Positions 31,945-41,151 of a DNA stretch of 64,000 nucleotides are shown piece by piece (positions within the stretch are counted from its first letter, which is position 1; each line of letters opens with the position of its first letter). Under the pieces are notes generated by a model, which did no database searches, had not been told where the DNA came from, and worked only from the letters and a program-made list of their open reading frames with translations. Source of the DNA: Burkholderiaceae bacterium (GTDB lineage: Bacteria; Pseudomonadota; Gammaproteobacteria; Burkholderiales; Burkholderiaceae_F); NCBI GenBank assembly GCA_022843955.1, contig JALHMQ010000022.1:1-64000 (forward strand), written 5' to 3'. A program made the position numbers and the translations under genes.

Positions 31945-33741
31945 ATGGAGACACCACCACACGGTACGTCGATCGCCACGCAATCACTGCGGCTTGCGGG
32001 TGGCATCGCGTTGCTCTACGGGCTGCTGGGCATTGCCTGGATCCTCAGCTCCGACGCGCTGGTGCAATCGATGTCGACCGACTTGGGTGGGCAGACACTG
32101 GCCCAGCGCTACAAGGGCATCTTTTACGTCGTCTTTACCGCGGCGGCGCTGATGTGGCTCGTGCACGTGGGCTACCAGAGACTGCTGCGCGCAGATGCGC
32201 AGGCGCGCTCGCGCGAACTGCAGGCGCACGATCTGTTCAACCGCCATCCCCAGCCGATGTGGTTGTACGACCGCAAGACGCTTGCGCTGCTGCAGGTCAA
32301 TCATGCCGCGGCACGCCGCTATGGCTACAGCGAAGGCGAGTCGGCGCAGATGAAGCTGACGGATCTCTGCGTTCCTGAGGACGCCGGGCGGTTGCAGGAT
32401 CTGATCGAGATACCGGCGCGCGGCTACGGGGATGTGGAGCGCATGCGCCTGCGGGGAAAGTCCGGCGAGGCGATATTCGTGCACATGATTGCGCATGCGC
32501 TGCCGTTTGCCGGGCGCGACGCGGTGATGGTGCAGGCGATCGACATCACGCGGGAAGTGCTTGCTTGCAACGCGCTGGAGCGGCAGGAAGCGCAGTTCCG
32601 CCAGTTGCACCAGAGCCTGGGTGAGGTGCTGTGGCTGTCCGGGACCGATGTGCGCGAGGTGCTCTACGTCAGCCCCGCATTCGAGCAGTTGTACGGACGC
32701 CCGATCGCCGAGGTCCGAGCCGACTCGCAAGTCTGGCTGAAGGCGGTGCACCCGGACGATCACGCGGTGGCACAGCAGTCTGCGGAGGTGCTGATGAAGG
32801 AAGGCGAGGCGAGCTGCGAATACCGCATTTGCCGCCCGGACGGCAGCGAGCGCTGGATCGCCGATCGCAAGAAGGTGATCGTCGACGAGCACGGGTTGGT
32901 CAGCATGATCGGCGGCATCGTCGAAGACATCACCGCGATCCGCGAGCGCGACGAGGCCCGCAACGTGACGCAAGTGGCGCTGGAGCGGATGGTGGCGCAG
33001 CGCACGGCCGAGCTGGAGCGGGTGAATGTCGAGCTCGAGGCCTTTTCCCACACGGCGGCGCATGACCTGAAGTCACCGCTGGCCAACATCTACAGCTTCA
33101 GCGAGCTGTTGAATGTGCGCTTCGGCGGCGAACTGGGCGCGGATGGACGGTCCATGCTGGGGCACATCGCGCAGTCGGCGCGCCACATGATCGGCCTCGT
33201 CGATGATCTGCTGGCGCTGTCGCGCGTCAAGACGGTCGATCTGCAACTGGCTGAGGTGGATCTGGTGCAAGTGGCAAAGCGGGTGATGGCCGACCTGCAG
33301 CGCGGCGAACCGCAGCGGCAGGTGCAGTTCGATGCGCCGGCCCAACTCGTCGTGCGCTGTGACCACGGCCTGGCGGTGACGTTGCTCGCCAACCTGCTCG
33401 GCAATGCCTTCAAGTTCACCGGCAGGCGTGAACGCGCGCAGATCACGCTGCGGACCACGGGGGCCGTGCCGGTGGTGTCGATCGAGGACAACGGCGCTGG
33501 CTTCGACGCGTCACGCACCGAGCGCTTGTTCAAGCCGTTCCAGCGCTTTCACTCGGCCACCGAGTTCGCCGGCACCGGCATCGGTCTGGTGACGTGCCAG
33601 CGCATCGTGCAGCGCCACGGCGGCGACATCTGGATCGGCTCGTCACCCGGCGTGGGTACCACCGTTCACTTCACGCTGTGCCCGCCACCGGCGACAGCGG
33701 TCGAGGCCGCGGGCGCGGCCACGGCCAATGACAGCGCCTAG
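31945..33741 (+). CDS. membrane sensor histidine kinase with two PAS domains
   Basis: A 598-residue kinase. Two N-terminal helices (about 16-38 and 58-80) flank a short periplasmic loop. PAS domains follow at about 92-215 and 220-345 (LYVSPAFEQLYGRP, then PAC). A coiled linker leads to the phospho-acceptor His373 in FSHTAAHDLKSPLANIYSFSE, the phytochrome-type HisKA class. The HATPase has NLLGNAFKFT, EDNGAGFD and GTGIGLVTCQRIVQRHGG. No response regulator is adjacent. Its stop overlaps the convergent neighbour at a shared CTAG. Confidence 0.88.
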   Translation: METPPHGTSIATQSLRLAGGIALLYGLLGIAWILSSDALVQSMSTDLGGQTLAQRYKGIFYVVFTAAALMWLVHVGYQRLLRADAQARSRELQAHDLFNRHPQPMWLYDRKTLALLQVNHAAARRYGYSEGESAQMKLTDLCVPEDAGRLQDLIEIPARGYGDVERMRLRGKSGEAIFVHMIAHALPFAGRDAVMVQAIDITREVLACNALERQEAQFRQLHQSLGEVLWLSGTDVREVLYVSPAFEQLYGRPIAEVRADSQVWLKAVHPDDHAVAQQSAEVLMKEGEASCEYRICRPDGSERWIADRKKVIVDEHGLVSMIGGIVEDITAIRERDEARNVTQVALERMVAQRTAELERVNVELEAFSHTAAHDLKSPLANIYSFSELLNVRFGGELGADGRSMLGHIAQSARHMIGLVDDLLALSRVKTVDLQLAEVDLVQVAKRVMADLQRGEPQRQVQFDAPAQLVVRCDHGLAVTLLANLLGNAFKFTGRRERAQITLRTTGAVPVVSIEDNGAGFDASRTERLFKPFQRFHSATEFAGTGIGLVTCQRIVQRHGGDIWIGSSPGVGTTVHFTLCPPPATAVEAAGAATANDSA

Positions 33742-34436
33742 AACGCGTACTTCAGGCCGATCGTTGCGAGCCGGGCGCGCGCGCCGTCCATCTGCACGCC
33801 GTACGAGGCATCGACGAACAGGGTGTCGGGCTTCAGCGTCCAGCGCAGGCCAGCGTTGATCCACGGCGCGCTGCGGTCGTCGCCGAACACTTCGGCCATC
33901 GCATCGACGGGGCCTAGACCGGTGCGCTCGGCGGCGACCGACCAGATCGTGCTGTTGAGCTTGTCTGCCTGGCTGCGGGTCCAGCCGAGGTTGGCGTGCA
34001 GGAACCAGTCACCCAGCGGCTGCGTGACCACCGCCTTCACTTCGGTGCCCTCGTGACGCAGGCTGCCGCTGCCGGGGCGTGCTGCCGTGGCCGCCCAGGC
34101 GATGACGACGCCGGTGGACTCATCGGTCAGTTCGCGCAGCGCGGTCTTGCCGACGATGCCCACTTCCTCGCTGCGTTCGCCTGCAAGGTGCGCACGCGCG
34201 CCGAACAGGGCGATCTGGCTGCGCAGGCCGATGCCGCAGCCCACCTGCGCGCTGGCGCCGCGCGCTGCCGGCTCGCCGCGCACGCCCTCACGCGCGCCCA
34301 CGAGTTCGAGTTCGCATTCGCCGCGGCCGAGCAGCCCGGCATCTTCGGTGGTCAGGGGCCGACCCGCGAGCGCGGCGGCTGGATGGAGCAGGGCGCCGAT
34401 GGCGGCGATGGCAAGCAAGGCACGGAGAGACGTCAT
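33738..34436 (-). CDS. exported outer-membrane beta-barrel-like protein
   Basis: A 232-residue protein with a signal peptide (LLAIAAIGALLHPAAALAG). The mature part begins GRPLTTEDAGLLGRGECELE, seen in predicted barrel proteins near metal-transport genes. Alternating strand pattern and a C-terminal aromatic (GLKYAF) fit outer-membrane insertion. The upstream region has two GAGATnGnTTCTC-type boxes. Function is unknown; porin-like or metal-related uptake is possible. Confidence 0.7.
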   Translation of the reverse strand: MTSLRALLAIAAIGALLHPAAALAGRPLTTEDAGLLGRGECELELVGAREGVRGEPAARGASAQVGCGIGLRSQIALFGARAHLAGERSEEVGIVGKTALRELTDESTGVVIAWAATAARPGSGSLRHEGTEVKAVVTQPLGDWFLHANLGWTRSQADKLNSTIWSVAAERTGLGPVDAMAEVFGDDRSAPWINAGLRWTLKPDTLFVDASYGVQMDGARARLATIGLKYAF

Positions 34437-34468
34437 GTGGGCAGCCGCGATGTTGAGTTGTTATTGAT

Positions 34469-34498
34469 GAGATTGATTCTCTTTAGAGATCGGTTCTC
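34469..34498 (-). promoter_or_regulatory. two 13-bp GAGAT...TTCTC boxes, Fur-like
   Basis: GAGATTGATTCTC at 34469-34481 and GAGATCGGTTCTC at 34486-34498, start to start 17 bp, in an AT-rich stretch 33-62 bp before the barrel gene. Each is a partial palindrome (GAGA/TCTC arms), resembling degenerate Fur sites with TGAGAA hexamers. Confidence 0.35.
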
Positions 34499-34621
34499 AT
34501 TGATTGACTTGTGGCAAAACCTCCTTCGGTTCGACCCGGGTTGGATCGGTCTGCGCCGACAGCTTGCGCACAATGGAGGTCAATTGCTCATCGGCACCCG
34601 ACAAGAAAACTGGACCAGAAA

Positions 34622-34936
34622 ATGAAAGCCTTCCTTATCGATCCCGCCACCCGCTCGATTTCGCGGCTGGATCTGGCCGATGGACTCGTCGACGTACGCA
34701 ACGCCATCGGCTATGCAACCGTCGACTCCGACGAGATCGACGACAACGGCGATCGATTGTTCTTCGACGAGGAGTGCTTCATCCGCGCGATTCCCGGCGC
34801 CGGCCGCTTTCGCGTCGACAACCTGGCGCCGGTGGCCGGCAAGGCGGTGATCGTGGGCTCGACCGCGGGTGGCACCCAGTTCGCTGACGCCCACATCGAC
34901 GAGACTGCCCTGACGCGGCGCGTGACGTTCCTCTAG
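34622..34936 (+). CDS. conserved small protein of unknown function
   Basis: A 104-residue acidic cytoplasmic protein. It begins MKAFLIDPATRSISRLDL and contains IGYATVDSDEIDDNGDRLFFDEECFIR and GRFRVDNLAPVAGKAVIVGS. I recall similar proteins in many proteobacteria without assigned function. Predicted as a single alpha/beta domain; no catalytic motif is visible. It is followed by a separate hydrolase gene 128 bp downstream. Confidence 0.75.
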   Translation: MKAFLIDPATRSISRLDLADGLVDVRNAIGYATVDSDEIDDNGDRLFFDEECFIRAIPGAGRFRVDNLAPVAGKAVIVGSTAGGTQFADAHIDETALTRRVTFL

Positions 34937-35064
34937 CCGTTTCTTACCAAGTCAGCCGCATCAGCCGCATCAAACTCATCAGCCTCATCGGGGGCAGCGG
35001 GGCAGCGGCCGCCGGGCACCGGGCTTGCCGCATCTGCCCGTTCCCTGACCTCGGATGCGCCGGC

Positions 35065-36114
35065 ATGCATGGCATCACCTCGGGGCTGGCGCAGGCCGCC
35101 CGCTCTCGTACCTTTCCCCGCAAGCTTCTGGTTGCGAGCGCACTGCTGGGCGTGGCTGCGCTCTTCGTGCGGGCTCGCGTGCGTCAGGTCGAACACGACC
35201 ATCCGCCAGCGGGCCGCTTCATCGATGTCGACGGCGTGCGGCTGCACTACGTCGAGCGCGGCAGCGGCGAGGCGATCGTGCTGCTGCATGGCAACGGCAC
35301 CAATGCACTCGACTTCGTGCTGGCCGGCACGCTCGACGCCGCGGCATCGAGCGGGCACCGGGTGATCGCCTTCGATCGGCCGGGCTTTGGCTACAGCACC
35401 CGGCCCGCCGACCGGACCTGGACGCCGCATGCGCAGGCCGACGTGATCGCGGCGGCGCTGCGTCGCCTGGGCATCGAGCGCGCGACCGTCCTCGGGCACT
35501 CCTGGGGCACGCTGGTCGCACTGGCCATGGCGCAGGCCTATCCGGATCGCGTGCGCCGGCTGGTGCTGGTCTCGGGCTACTACTTTCCGACACCGCGCCT
35601 GGATGCGGTGCTGCTGTCGCCGCCGGCGCTGCCGCTGATCGGCACGCTGATGCGGCACACGATCTCGCCCCTGCTCGGCCGCCTGATGTGGGGGCCGGTG
35701 ATGCGGCGCATGTTCGGTCCGCCCGAGATGCCGCCCAGCTTTGCCGAGTATCCGAAGTGGCTGTCACTGCGGCCCGGGCAGTTGCGCGCATCGGCCGCCG
35801 AAAGCGCCGGCATGATCCCGGCCGCGTGGCGGATGCAGGGTCACTATGGCGAACTGCGGATGCCGGTGTCGATCATCGCCGGCACGGACGACCGCCAGGT
35901 CAGCGCTTTCCATCAGTCGGCGCGCCTGCACGGCAAGATCACCGGCAGCACGCTGACGCTGGTGCCCGGGCAGGGGCACATGCTGCAGCATCTGGCGCCA
36001 GAGGTGATCGAGGCGGCGTTGCGCGATGACGCGTTGGCTGAGCCGGTGTCATCGCCAGGCAGCCAGCCCGCCACGGCGCCGCTGCGCGCGCCGGAGCAAC
36101 CGGCTGCGCACTGA
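35065..36114 (+). CDS. alpha/beta hydrolase, GHSWG type
   Basis: A 349-residue hydrolase with an N-terminal hydrophobic helix (KLLVASALLGVAALFV) that may act as anchor. The fold markers are VLLHGNGTNALDF (oxyanion loop), nucleophile elbow TVLGHSWGTLVAL, acid in IIAGTDDRQVS and His in VPGQGHMLQH. The last 30 residues are Ala/Pro-rich. The family includes esterases and haloperoxidase-like enzymes; the substrate is unknown. Confidence 0.85.
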   Translation: MHGITSGLAQAARSRTFPRKLLVASALLGVAALFVRARVRQVEHDHPPAGRFIDVDGVRLHYVERGSGEAIVLLHGNGTNALDFVLAGTLDAAASSGHRVIAFDRPGFGYSTRPADRTWTPHAQADVIAAALRRLGIERATVLGHSWGTLVALAMAQAYPDRVRRLVLVSGYYFPTPRLDAVLLSPPALPLIGTLMRHTISPLLGRLMWGPVMRRMFGPPEMPPSFAEYPKWLSLRPGQLRASAAESAGMIPAAWRMQGHYGELRMPVSIIAGTDDRQVSAFHQSARLHGKITGSTLTLVPGQGHMLQHLAPEVIEAALRDDALAEPVSSPGSQPATAPLRAPEQPAAH

Positions 36115-36129
36115 CGCTCTCACTGAAAT

Positions 36130-37548
36130 TCAGACGCGCACGATCTTGCCCGGGTTCATGATGTTCAACGGGTCGAAGGCACGCTTGATGCGCGCCATCA
36201 GGTCGACCGCGTCGTCACCGTGTTCCTCGATCAGGAAGTCCATCTTGTGCAGCCCCACGCCGTGCTCGCCGGTGCAGGTGCCGTCCATTTTCAGCGCGCG
36301 CGTGACGACGCGCTGATTCAGGCGCTCGGCCTCCTGCGCCTCGCGCGGATCGTCGGGATTGGCAAGGATCGCGACGTGGAAGTTGCCGTCGCCCACGTGG
36401 CCGAGGATCGGTGCCGGCAGGAAGCTCGCGGCGGTGTCACGCTCGGTCTCGACGATGCACTCGGCCAGCCGCGAGATCGGCACGCAGACATCGGTGGTGA
36501 AGCTGCGGCTGCCGGGCTTGAGCTGCAGGCAGGCGAAGTAGGCGTTGTGCCGCGCGGTCCACAGCCGCGTGCGCTCCTCGGGCGTGCTGGCCCACTGGAA
36601 ATCCTGCGCGCCATGGTCGCGCGCGATCTGCTGCACCGCCTCGGCCTGTTCCTTCACCCCGCTGGCGGAGCCGTGGAACTCGAACAGCAGCATCGGCTGC
36701 TCGGGCAGGCCCAGCTTGCTGTGCGCATTGACCGCCTTCACCGTGAGCGCATCGAGCAGTTCGCAGCGGGCGATCGGAATGCCGAGCTGGATCGTCGCGA
36801 TCGTGGTGTTGACGGCGGCCTCCACACTGGGGAACGAGCAGGCGGCGGCGGAAATCGCCTCCGGCTGCGGGTATACGCGCAGCGTGACTTCGGTGATCAC
36901 GCCCAGCGTGCCTTCGCTGCCGACGAAGATGCGGGTGAGGTCGTAGCCGGCGCTGCTCTTGCGCGCGCGGCTGGCGGTGCGGATCACCTTGCCTTCGGCG
37001 GTGACCACGGTCAGGCCGAGCACGTTCTCGCGCATCGTGCCGTAGCGCACGGCGTTGGTGCCGCTGGCGCGGGTGGCGGCCATGCCGCCTAGGGTGGCAT
37101 CGGCGCCCGGATCGATCGGAAAGAAAAATCCGGTGGACTTGAGCTCCTCGTTGAGCTGCTTGCGCGTCACCCCGGCCTGCACCGTGACCGTGAGGTCTTC
37201 GGCGTTCACCGCCAGCACCTTGTTCATGCCGGACAGGTCGATGCTCACGCCGCCCTGTACCGCCAGCAGGTGGCCTTCGATCGAGGTGCCCACACCATAT
37301 GGGATGAGCGGCACGCGGTGCTGCGCGCACAGGCTGACCACCGCAGCCACGTCCTCGGTGCTGGCGGCGAACACCACGGCGTCGGGCAGCATGGGCGGGT
37401 AGGGTGATTCATCGCGTCCGTGATGCTCGCGGATCGCCTGCGCGGTGGACATCCGGCTGCCGAAGCGCTGCTGCAACGCTTGCAGGAACGCGGCGGGCAA
37501 GGGTCTGCCGGCAGGCTGCACCGAGGCGAGGAAAGCAGGGGCGTTCAT
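36130..37548 (-). CDS. FAD-linked D-lactate dehydrogenase / glycolate-oxidase-D type enzyme
   Basis: Oxidises a D-2-hydroxyacid, most likely D-lactate, passing electrons to the respiratory chain. The FAD-binding type 4 domain is at about 50-230 (PLIPYGVGTSIEGHL, GADATLGGMAATRASGTNAVRYGTMR, KSSAGYDLTRIFVGSEGTLG). The C-terminal FAD oxidase domain contains ILGHVGDGNFHV and CTGEHGVGLHKM, with His residues of the active site. The 472-residue length is typical. Convergent with the hydrolase at 35065-36114; divergent from the adenosyltransferase. Confidence 0.9.
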   Translation of the reverse strand: MNAPAFLASVQPAGRPLPAAFLQALQQRFGSRMSTAQAIREHHGRDESPYPPMLPDAVVFAASTEDVAAVVSLCAQHRVPLIPYGVGTSIEGHLLAVQGGVSIDLSGMNKVLAVNAEDLTVTVQAGVTRKQLNEELKSTGFFFPIDPGADATLGGMAATRASGTNAVRYGTMRENVLGLTVVTAEGKVIRTASRARKSSAGYDLTRIFVGSEGTLGVITEVTLRVYPQPEAISAAACSFPSVEAAVNTTIATIQLGIPIARCELLDALTVKAVNAHSKLGLPEQPMLLFEFHGSASGVKEQAEAVQQIARDHGAQDFQWASTPEERTRLWTARHNAYFACLQLKPGSRSFTTDVCVPISRLAECIVETERDTAASFLPAPILGHVGDGNFHVAILANPDDPREAQEAERLNQRVVTRALKMDGTCTGEHGVGLHKMDFLIEEHGDDAVDLMARIKRAFDPLNIMNPGKIVRV

Positions 37549-37643
37549 AATGAATCCTCACAAGAGGGCCGGCGCACGCCGCCAGCCCGGCTGGAACGCC
37601 CGATTTATACGCGCGGCGGTCCTCGATCGGAGACGAATTCCAT

Positions 37644-38201
37644 ATGGGCAATCGACTGACGCAGATCGCCACCCGCACCGGTGACGATGGCACCACCGGC
37701 CTGGGCGACGGCACCCGCACCCGCAAGGACGCGCTGCGCATTCAGGCCATGGGCGACGTCGACGAACTGAACTCGATGATCGGCCTGCTGCTCACCGAAG
37801 ACCTGCCGGCACAGGTGCGCGCCGACCTGCTCGACATCCAGCACGACCTCTTCGACCTCGGCGGCGAGCTGTGCATTCCCGGCTACACGATGCTCAAGAA
37901 CGAGCAGGTCGCGCGCCTGGACGAGCGTCTGGCGCACTACAACGCCGGACTGCCGCGGCTGGCCGAGTTCATCCTGCCCGGCGGCAATCGCGCCGCGGCA
38001 ACCGCGCACGTGGCACGCACGATCTGTCGGCGTGCCGAACGGGCGATCGTCGAACTCGGCGCCGAGGAGCCGCTCAACGCCGCGCCGCGCCAGTACGTCA
38101 ACCGCCTGTCCGACCTGCTGTTCGTGCTGGCGCGCGTGCTGAACCGCGCCGGCGGCGGCACCGACGTGCTGTGGCAGCAGCGCAAGACCCAGGCCGGCTG
38201 A
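37644..38201 (+). CDS. cob(I)alamin adenosyltransferase, PduO type
   Basis: Transfers adenosyl from ATP to cob(I)alamin to make coenzyme B12. The 185-residue single domain starts with the ATP-binding segment TRTGDDGTTGLGDGTRTRK. It has DVDELNSMIGLL and the C-terminal signatures RTICRRAERAIVEL and YVNRLSDLLFVLAR, including the conserved Arg residues. No other cobalamin gene is near. Confidence 0.94.
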   Translation: MGNRLTQIATRTGDDGTTGLGDGTRTRKDALRIQAMGDVDELNSMIGLLLTEDLPAQVRADLLDIQHDLFDLGGELCIPGYTMLKNEQVARLDERLAHYNAGLPRLAEFILPGGNRAAATAHVARTICRRAERAIVELGAEEPLNAAPRQYVNRLSDLLFVLARVLNRAGGGTDVLWQQRKTQAG

Positions 38202-38364
38202 CCGGTGCGCAGCAAGTGGGCCGACCGGCGCGCGCCGGCGATGAACGCGCCGGGTGCCGGTGCGTCGGCGCCGCGGCGGCGATCGCGCGCGCTCCGTGGC
38301 AGCGCCTGCCTTTGCTTGCGTTGCCGCCGCTAGCTGCGCGCTCGCCGGTCGACAGGACTTCGAC

Positions 38365-39303
38365 ATGCCCCTTTGGACCTATCGCTTTGCTCCGGTGGTT
38401 GACGGACGCGCGTTGCGCGTGTCGGTAGCGGTCGGCTGGAACGAGTCGCGCGTCACCGCCGAGCAGGACGGCGCGCTGCTCGCCAGCGACACGCTGCGCT
38501 TCCGGCAGGAGCCCTACCGCACCCAGCAACTTCAGCTGCCACCCGAGGCCGGCAACCTGCTGGTGGAGGTCGGCCCGCGCACCTGGTACACGTATGGGCT
38601 GCAGGTGCGGCGCGACGACGAGGTGCTGTACCAGTCGCACGCCGACCCGTTTGCCTACGTGCCGAAGATGCAGGCGAAGCTGAGTCCCTCAACGGGCAGC
38701 GACGACGGTGAGATCGACATGGCGCGCGTCAAGCGCAATGCGCCGGCGATCAGCGCCGACCTGGCACTCGGCCTGCTGTTCTTCATCGTGGCCAAGCTGA
38801 CCAACCTCACCACGGCCGCCCTGGTGGCGGCCGGCGCCGGCCTGTCGCTCTACGGCGTGCAGTGGCTGCTGAACCGCGTGTTCGACCGGCTGCAGCGGCC
38901 GCGCATCGACCTGCTCGGCGGGCTGGCCATGTTCGGCGTGCTGATGCTGCTGCTGTCCGCCGGCTTTGCCTGGCTGTTCGACTCCGAAATGGCGGTGCAG
39001 CTGAAGGCGACCTACCTCGGGCTGATCGCGGCGACGTTCTTCGCGATCGACGCCTGGCGCGGCGCGCCCTATCTGGGCAAGCGCCTGGCGCTGTACATCG
39101 CCTACAAGGACATCGATCCGCACCAGCTTGCCGCGAGCTTCGCGCTGGTCGGCGCCGTCATGGCGGCCGTCAACGCCGCCGTTGCCCTGACCTTCAGCAA
39201 GGACACCTGGCTGCTGTACACGTTGTGGGGCGACATGCTGCTCGCCGTGGTGCTGTCGATGTGGGCGATCGAGCGCGCACGCGGCAAAGCGGCCATGCGC
39301 TGA
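38365..39303 (+). CDS. membrane protein with IspZ/YciB-like domain and N-terminal beta domain
   Basis: A 312-residue protein. Residues 1-110 form a soluble beta-rich region (MPLWTYRFAPVVDGRALRVSV, TWYTYGLQVRRDDEVLYQSH). Residues from about 125 have five hydrophobic helices and a pattern like intracellular septation protein A (LLFFIVAKLTNLTTAALVA, FSKDTWLLYTLWGD). Septation protein A is about 180 residues, so the front domain is an addition. ATG 38365 is chosen because the preceding frame is low-complexity. It may act in cell envelope or division. Confidence 0.72.
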   Translation: MPLWTYRFAPVVDGRALRVSVAVGWNESRVTAEQDGALLASDTLRFRQEPYRTQQLQLPPEAGNLLVEVGPRTWYTYGLQVRRDDEVLYQSHADPFAYVPKMQAKLSPSTGSDDGEIDMARVKRNAPAISADLALGLLFFIVAKLTNLTTAALVAAGAGLSLYGVQWLLNRVFDRLQRPRIDLLGGLAMFGVLMLLLSAGFAWLFDSEMAVQLKATYLGLIAATFFAIDAWRGAPYLGKRLALYIAYKDIDPHQLAASFALVGAVMAAVNAAVALTFSKDTWLLYTLWGDMLLAVVLSMWAIERARGKAAMR

Positions 39304-39345
39304 CGGGGCCGGGCAGCTCGCAAGAAGACGCGGCTTGGTGGCGGG

Positions 39346-40269
39346 TCAGCGTGGCCGGTGGGGCCCGCCGGCAAGCGGGCCGTCAGCCGGCCTCGCACGC
39401 GGCCACAGACCGAGGGCGAGCACGGTGCTGGCGATGATCACGGCGCCGCCGGCAAGCATCTGTAAGGTGACGGCTTCATCCAGCACCAGTGCGCCCCAGC
39501 CGCTGGCGAACACCGGGATCAGGAAGGTCACCGACGAGGCGGCCACCGCGCCGACGCGGGCCAGCAGGCGAAAGTAGAGCAGGAACGCCAGGCCGGTGCA
39601 GGCGACGCCGAGCAGGATCGCGCAGCCCCAGGCGAGCGCGCTCGGCGGTGTCGCCGGCCACAGTGCGATCGCCGGCAGCAACAGCGCGGCGGTTGCGCTG
39701 AGCTGGCTGCCGGCCGCCATCGCCAGCGGCGGCGTGCCGGCGAGCCGTGCGCGCGCGTAGTTTCCCGCCACGCCGTAGGCACAGGTCGCCACGAGTGCGG
39801 CCACCAATGCGAGCGCCGTGCCGAAGCCCGCGCTGCCGGGCACCAGGCTCGCCTGACCCCACATCAGCACCACCACGCCCACCAATCCAAACGCCAGGCC
39901 GAGCCATTGCGGCGCGCGGATCGCATTGCGCAGCCACAGCCAGCCGATCAGCGCCGTCCACAGCGGTGTCAGCGCGTTCAGGATCGCGGTGAAGCCGGCC
40001 GTCACGTGCAGCGTGACGAACGACAGCAGCACGAACGGCAACGCCGAGTTGAGCAGGCCAAGCAATGCGAGCCGGCCAGGCTGCGCGCGCAGCAGCGGCA
40101 GCTCGCCGCGCATCGCGAGCAGGCCACACAGGAAGGCAGCGGCAATCGCCACGCGCACTTCCACCAGCGCCACCGGCCCGAAGGCCGGCGCGGCGATGCG
40201 CATCATCATGAAACTCGCGCCCCACAGGGCGGCGAGCAGCAGCAGGTCGGTCAGGTCGCGTGTCTTCAT
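39346..40269 (-). CDS. EamA/DMT-family transporter
   Basis: Ten hydrophobic helices in two EamA repeats (LLLAALWGASFMMMRIAAPAFGP at the front; ATCAYGVAGNYARARL in the second half; VTFLIPVFASGWGALVLDEAV near the end). Members export amino acids, metabolites or drugs. The 307-residue length is normal. The start at 40269 is chosen because the EamA repeat begins there. Confidence 0.9.
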   Translation of the reverse strand: MKTRDLTDLLLLAALWGASFMMMRIAAPAFGPVALVEVRVAIAAAFLCGLLAMRGELPLLRAQPGRLALLGLLNSALPFVLLSFVTLHVTAGFTAILNALTPLWTALIGWLWLRNAIRAPQWLGLAFGLVGVVVLMWGQASLVPGSAGFGTALALVAALVATCAYGVAGNYARARLAGTPPLAMAAGSQLSATAALLLPAIALWPATPPSALAWGCAILLGVACTGLAFLLYFRLLARVGAVAASSVTFLIPVFASGWGALVLDEAVTLQMLAGGAVIIASTVLALGLWPRARPADGPLAGGPHRPR

Positions 40270-40511
40270 GGGTCGAGCGTGACAGGCGGCGCGGCAGGCG
40301 ACCACCCGATTTGGTCGAGCGTGGCGGAGCGCGATGCAGTGCAACCGCGCAGCCATGCGGCGCGCACCGTTCGAGGTCTGTCGCGCTGCCTCGGGTTACC
40401 GCGCGTGGCCGAGTGGCGGAGTGTCCGCGCGGCCGTCCATCCGGGCAAACGGTGGATCGGCATGCCTCGCCTGCGCCAGGCGCATGCGAGCCGCCACGTT
40501 AGCTGACCCGC

Positions 40512-40706
40512 CTAGTCGCGCTTGCGGTCAGTGGCCTTGCGTCGCGCCGCCTTGGGCACGATGCCGCGCGTGGCGAGCGCCTCCCGCAGCAGGAACTCCG
40601 TCTGCGCGTTGACGCTGCGCAACTCGGCCGCCGCCAGCCGCTCGAGTTCGGCCCACAACGGCGGGTCGATCCGCAGCAGGAAGGCCTTCTTGTCGGGGCT
40701 GGGCAT
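40512..40706 (-). CDS. Arc/MetJ-type ribbon-helix-helix protein
   Basis: A 64-residue DNA-binding protein. The N-terminal strand (KKAFLLRIDPPLWAELERLA) and two helices (VNAQTEFLLREAL) fit the ribbon-helix-helix fold, with a basic tail. It is the last gene of the SPFH cluster, 15 bp after the preceding gene. It could bind the perfect palindrome upstream of the operon; that link is inferred. Confidence 0.8.
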   Translation of the reverse strand: MPSPDKKAFLLRIDPPLWAELERLAAAELRSVNAQTEFLLREALATRGIVPKAARRKATDRKRD

Positions 40707-40721
40707 CGGTCGGAATTGAAG

Positions 40722-41069
40722 TCAGCGCCGGTGCTTGGGCGCTGGTCGCTGGTGGAAGCGGATCAGTCCCCAGAGCACGCCGATCGTCATCACGGCCACT
40801 CCAGCGAGCATCACGAGCGCGCTGCCGGCGTCGTCGAGCGTGCTGGCCCAGAGCATCGCGGCACTTGCCAGCATGCCAAGCGCGCCGATCCCCAGCGAGA
40901 CACCCATCCAACGCCCGAGGCCGTCGGCATCCGGATACTTCTCGGGTGTGTAGTTGTTCATCAAGAACAGCATCTTGCGCACGCCGATCAAGTACGCCAG
41001 CCCTCCTAGAAGCGCCGCGCCAATCAAGAACCCCACGATGCCTATCAACTGCCCGCTCATCACTGTCAT
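40722..41069 (-). CDS. small membrane protein, DUF3784-like
   Basis: A 115-residue protein with three hydrophobic helices: IVGFLIGAALLGGLAYLIGV, a middle one (GVSLGIGALGMLASAAML) and a C-terminal one (ALVMLAGVAVMTIGVLWGLI). Helices 1 and 2 are joined by NNYTPEKYPDADGLGRWMG. The pattern resembles DUF3784/SdpI-like families. It is the fourth gene of the SPFH cluster; role unknown. The start may be Met1 or Met4. Confidence 0.7.
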   Translation of the reverse strand: MTVMSGQLIGIVGFLIGAALLGGLAYLIGVRKMLFLMNNYTPEKYPDADGLGRWMGVSLGIGALGMLASAAMLWASTLDDAGSALVMLAGVAVMTIGVLWGLIRFHQRPAPKHRR

Positions 41070-41151
41070 CCTTGGTTTGACCGCCGACCGGTCCCAAATG
41101 CGAGCGCAAGCAGGCCGCGAAAGCCAGCCCTGTTTCGTGCGCTGGTAGAGG

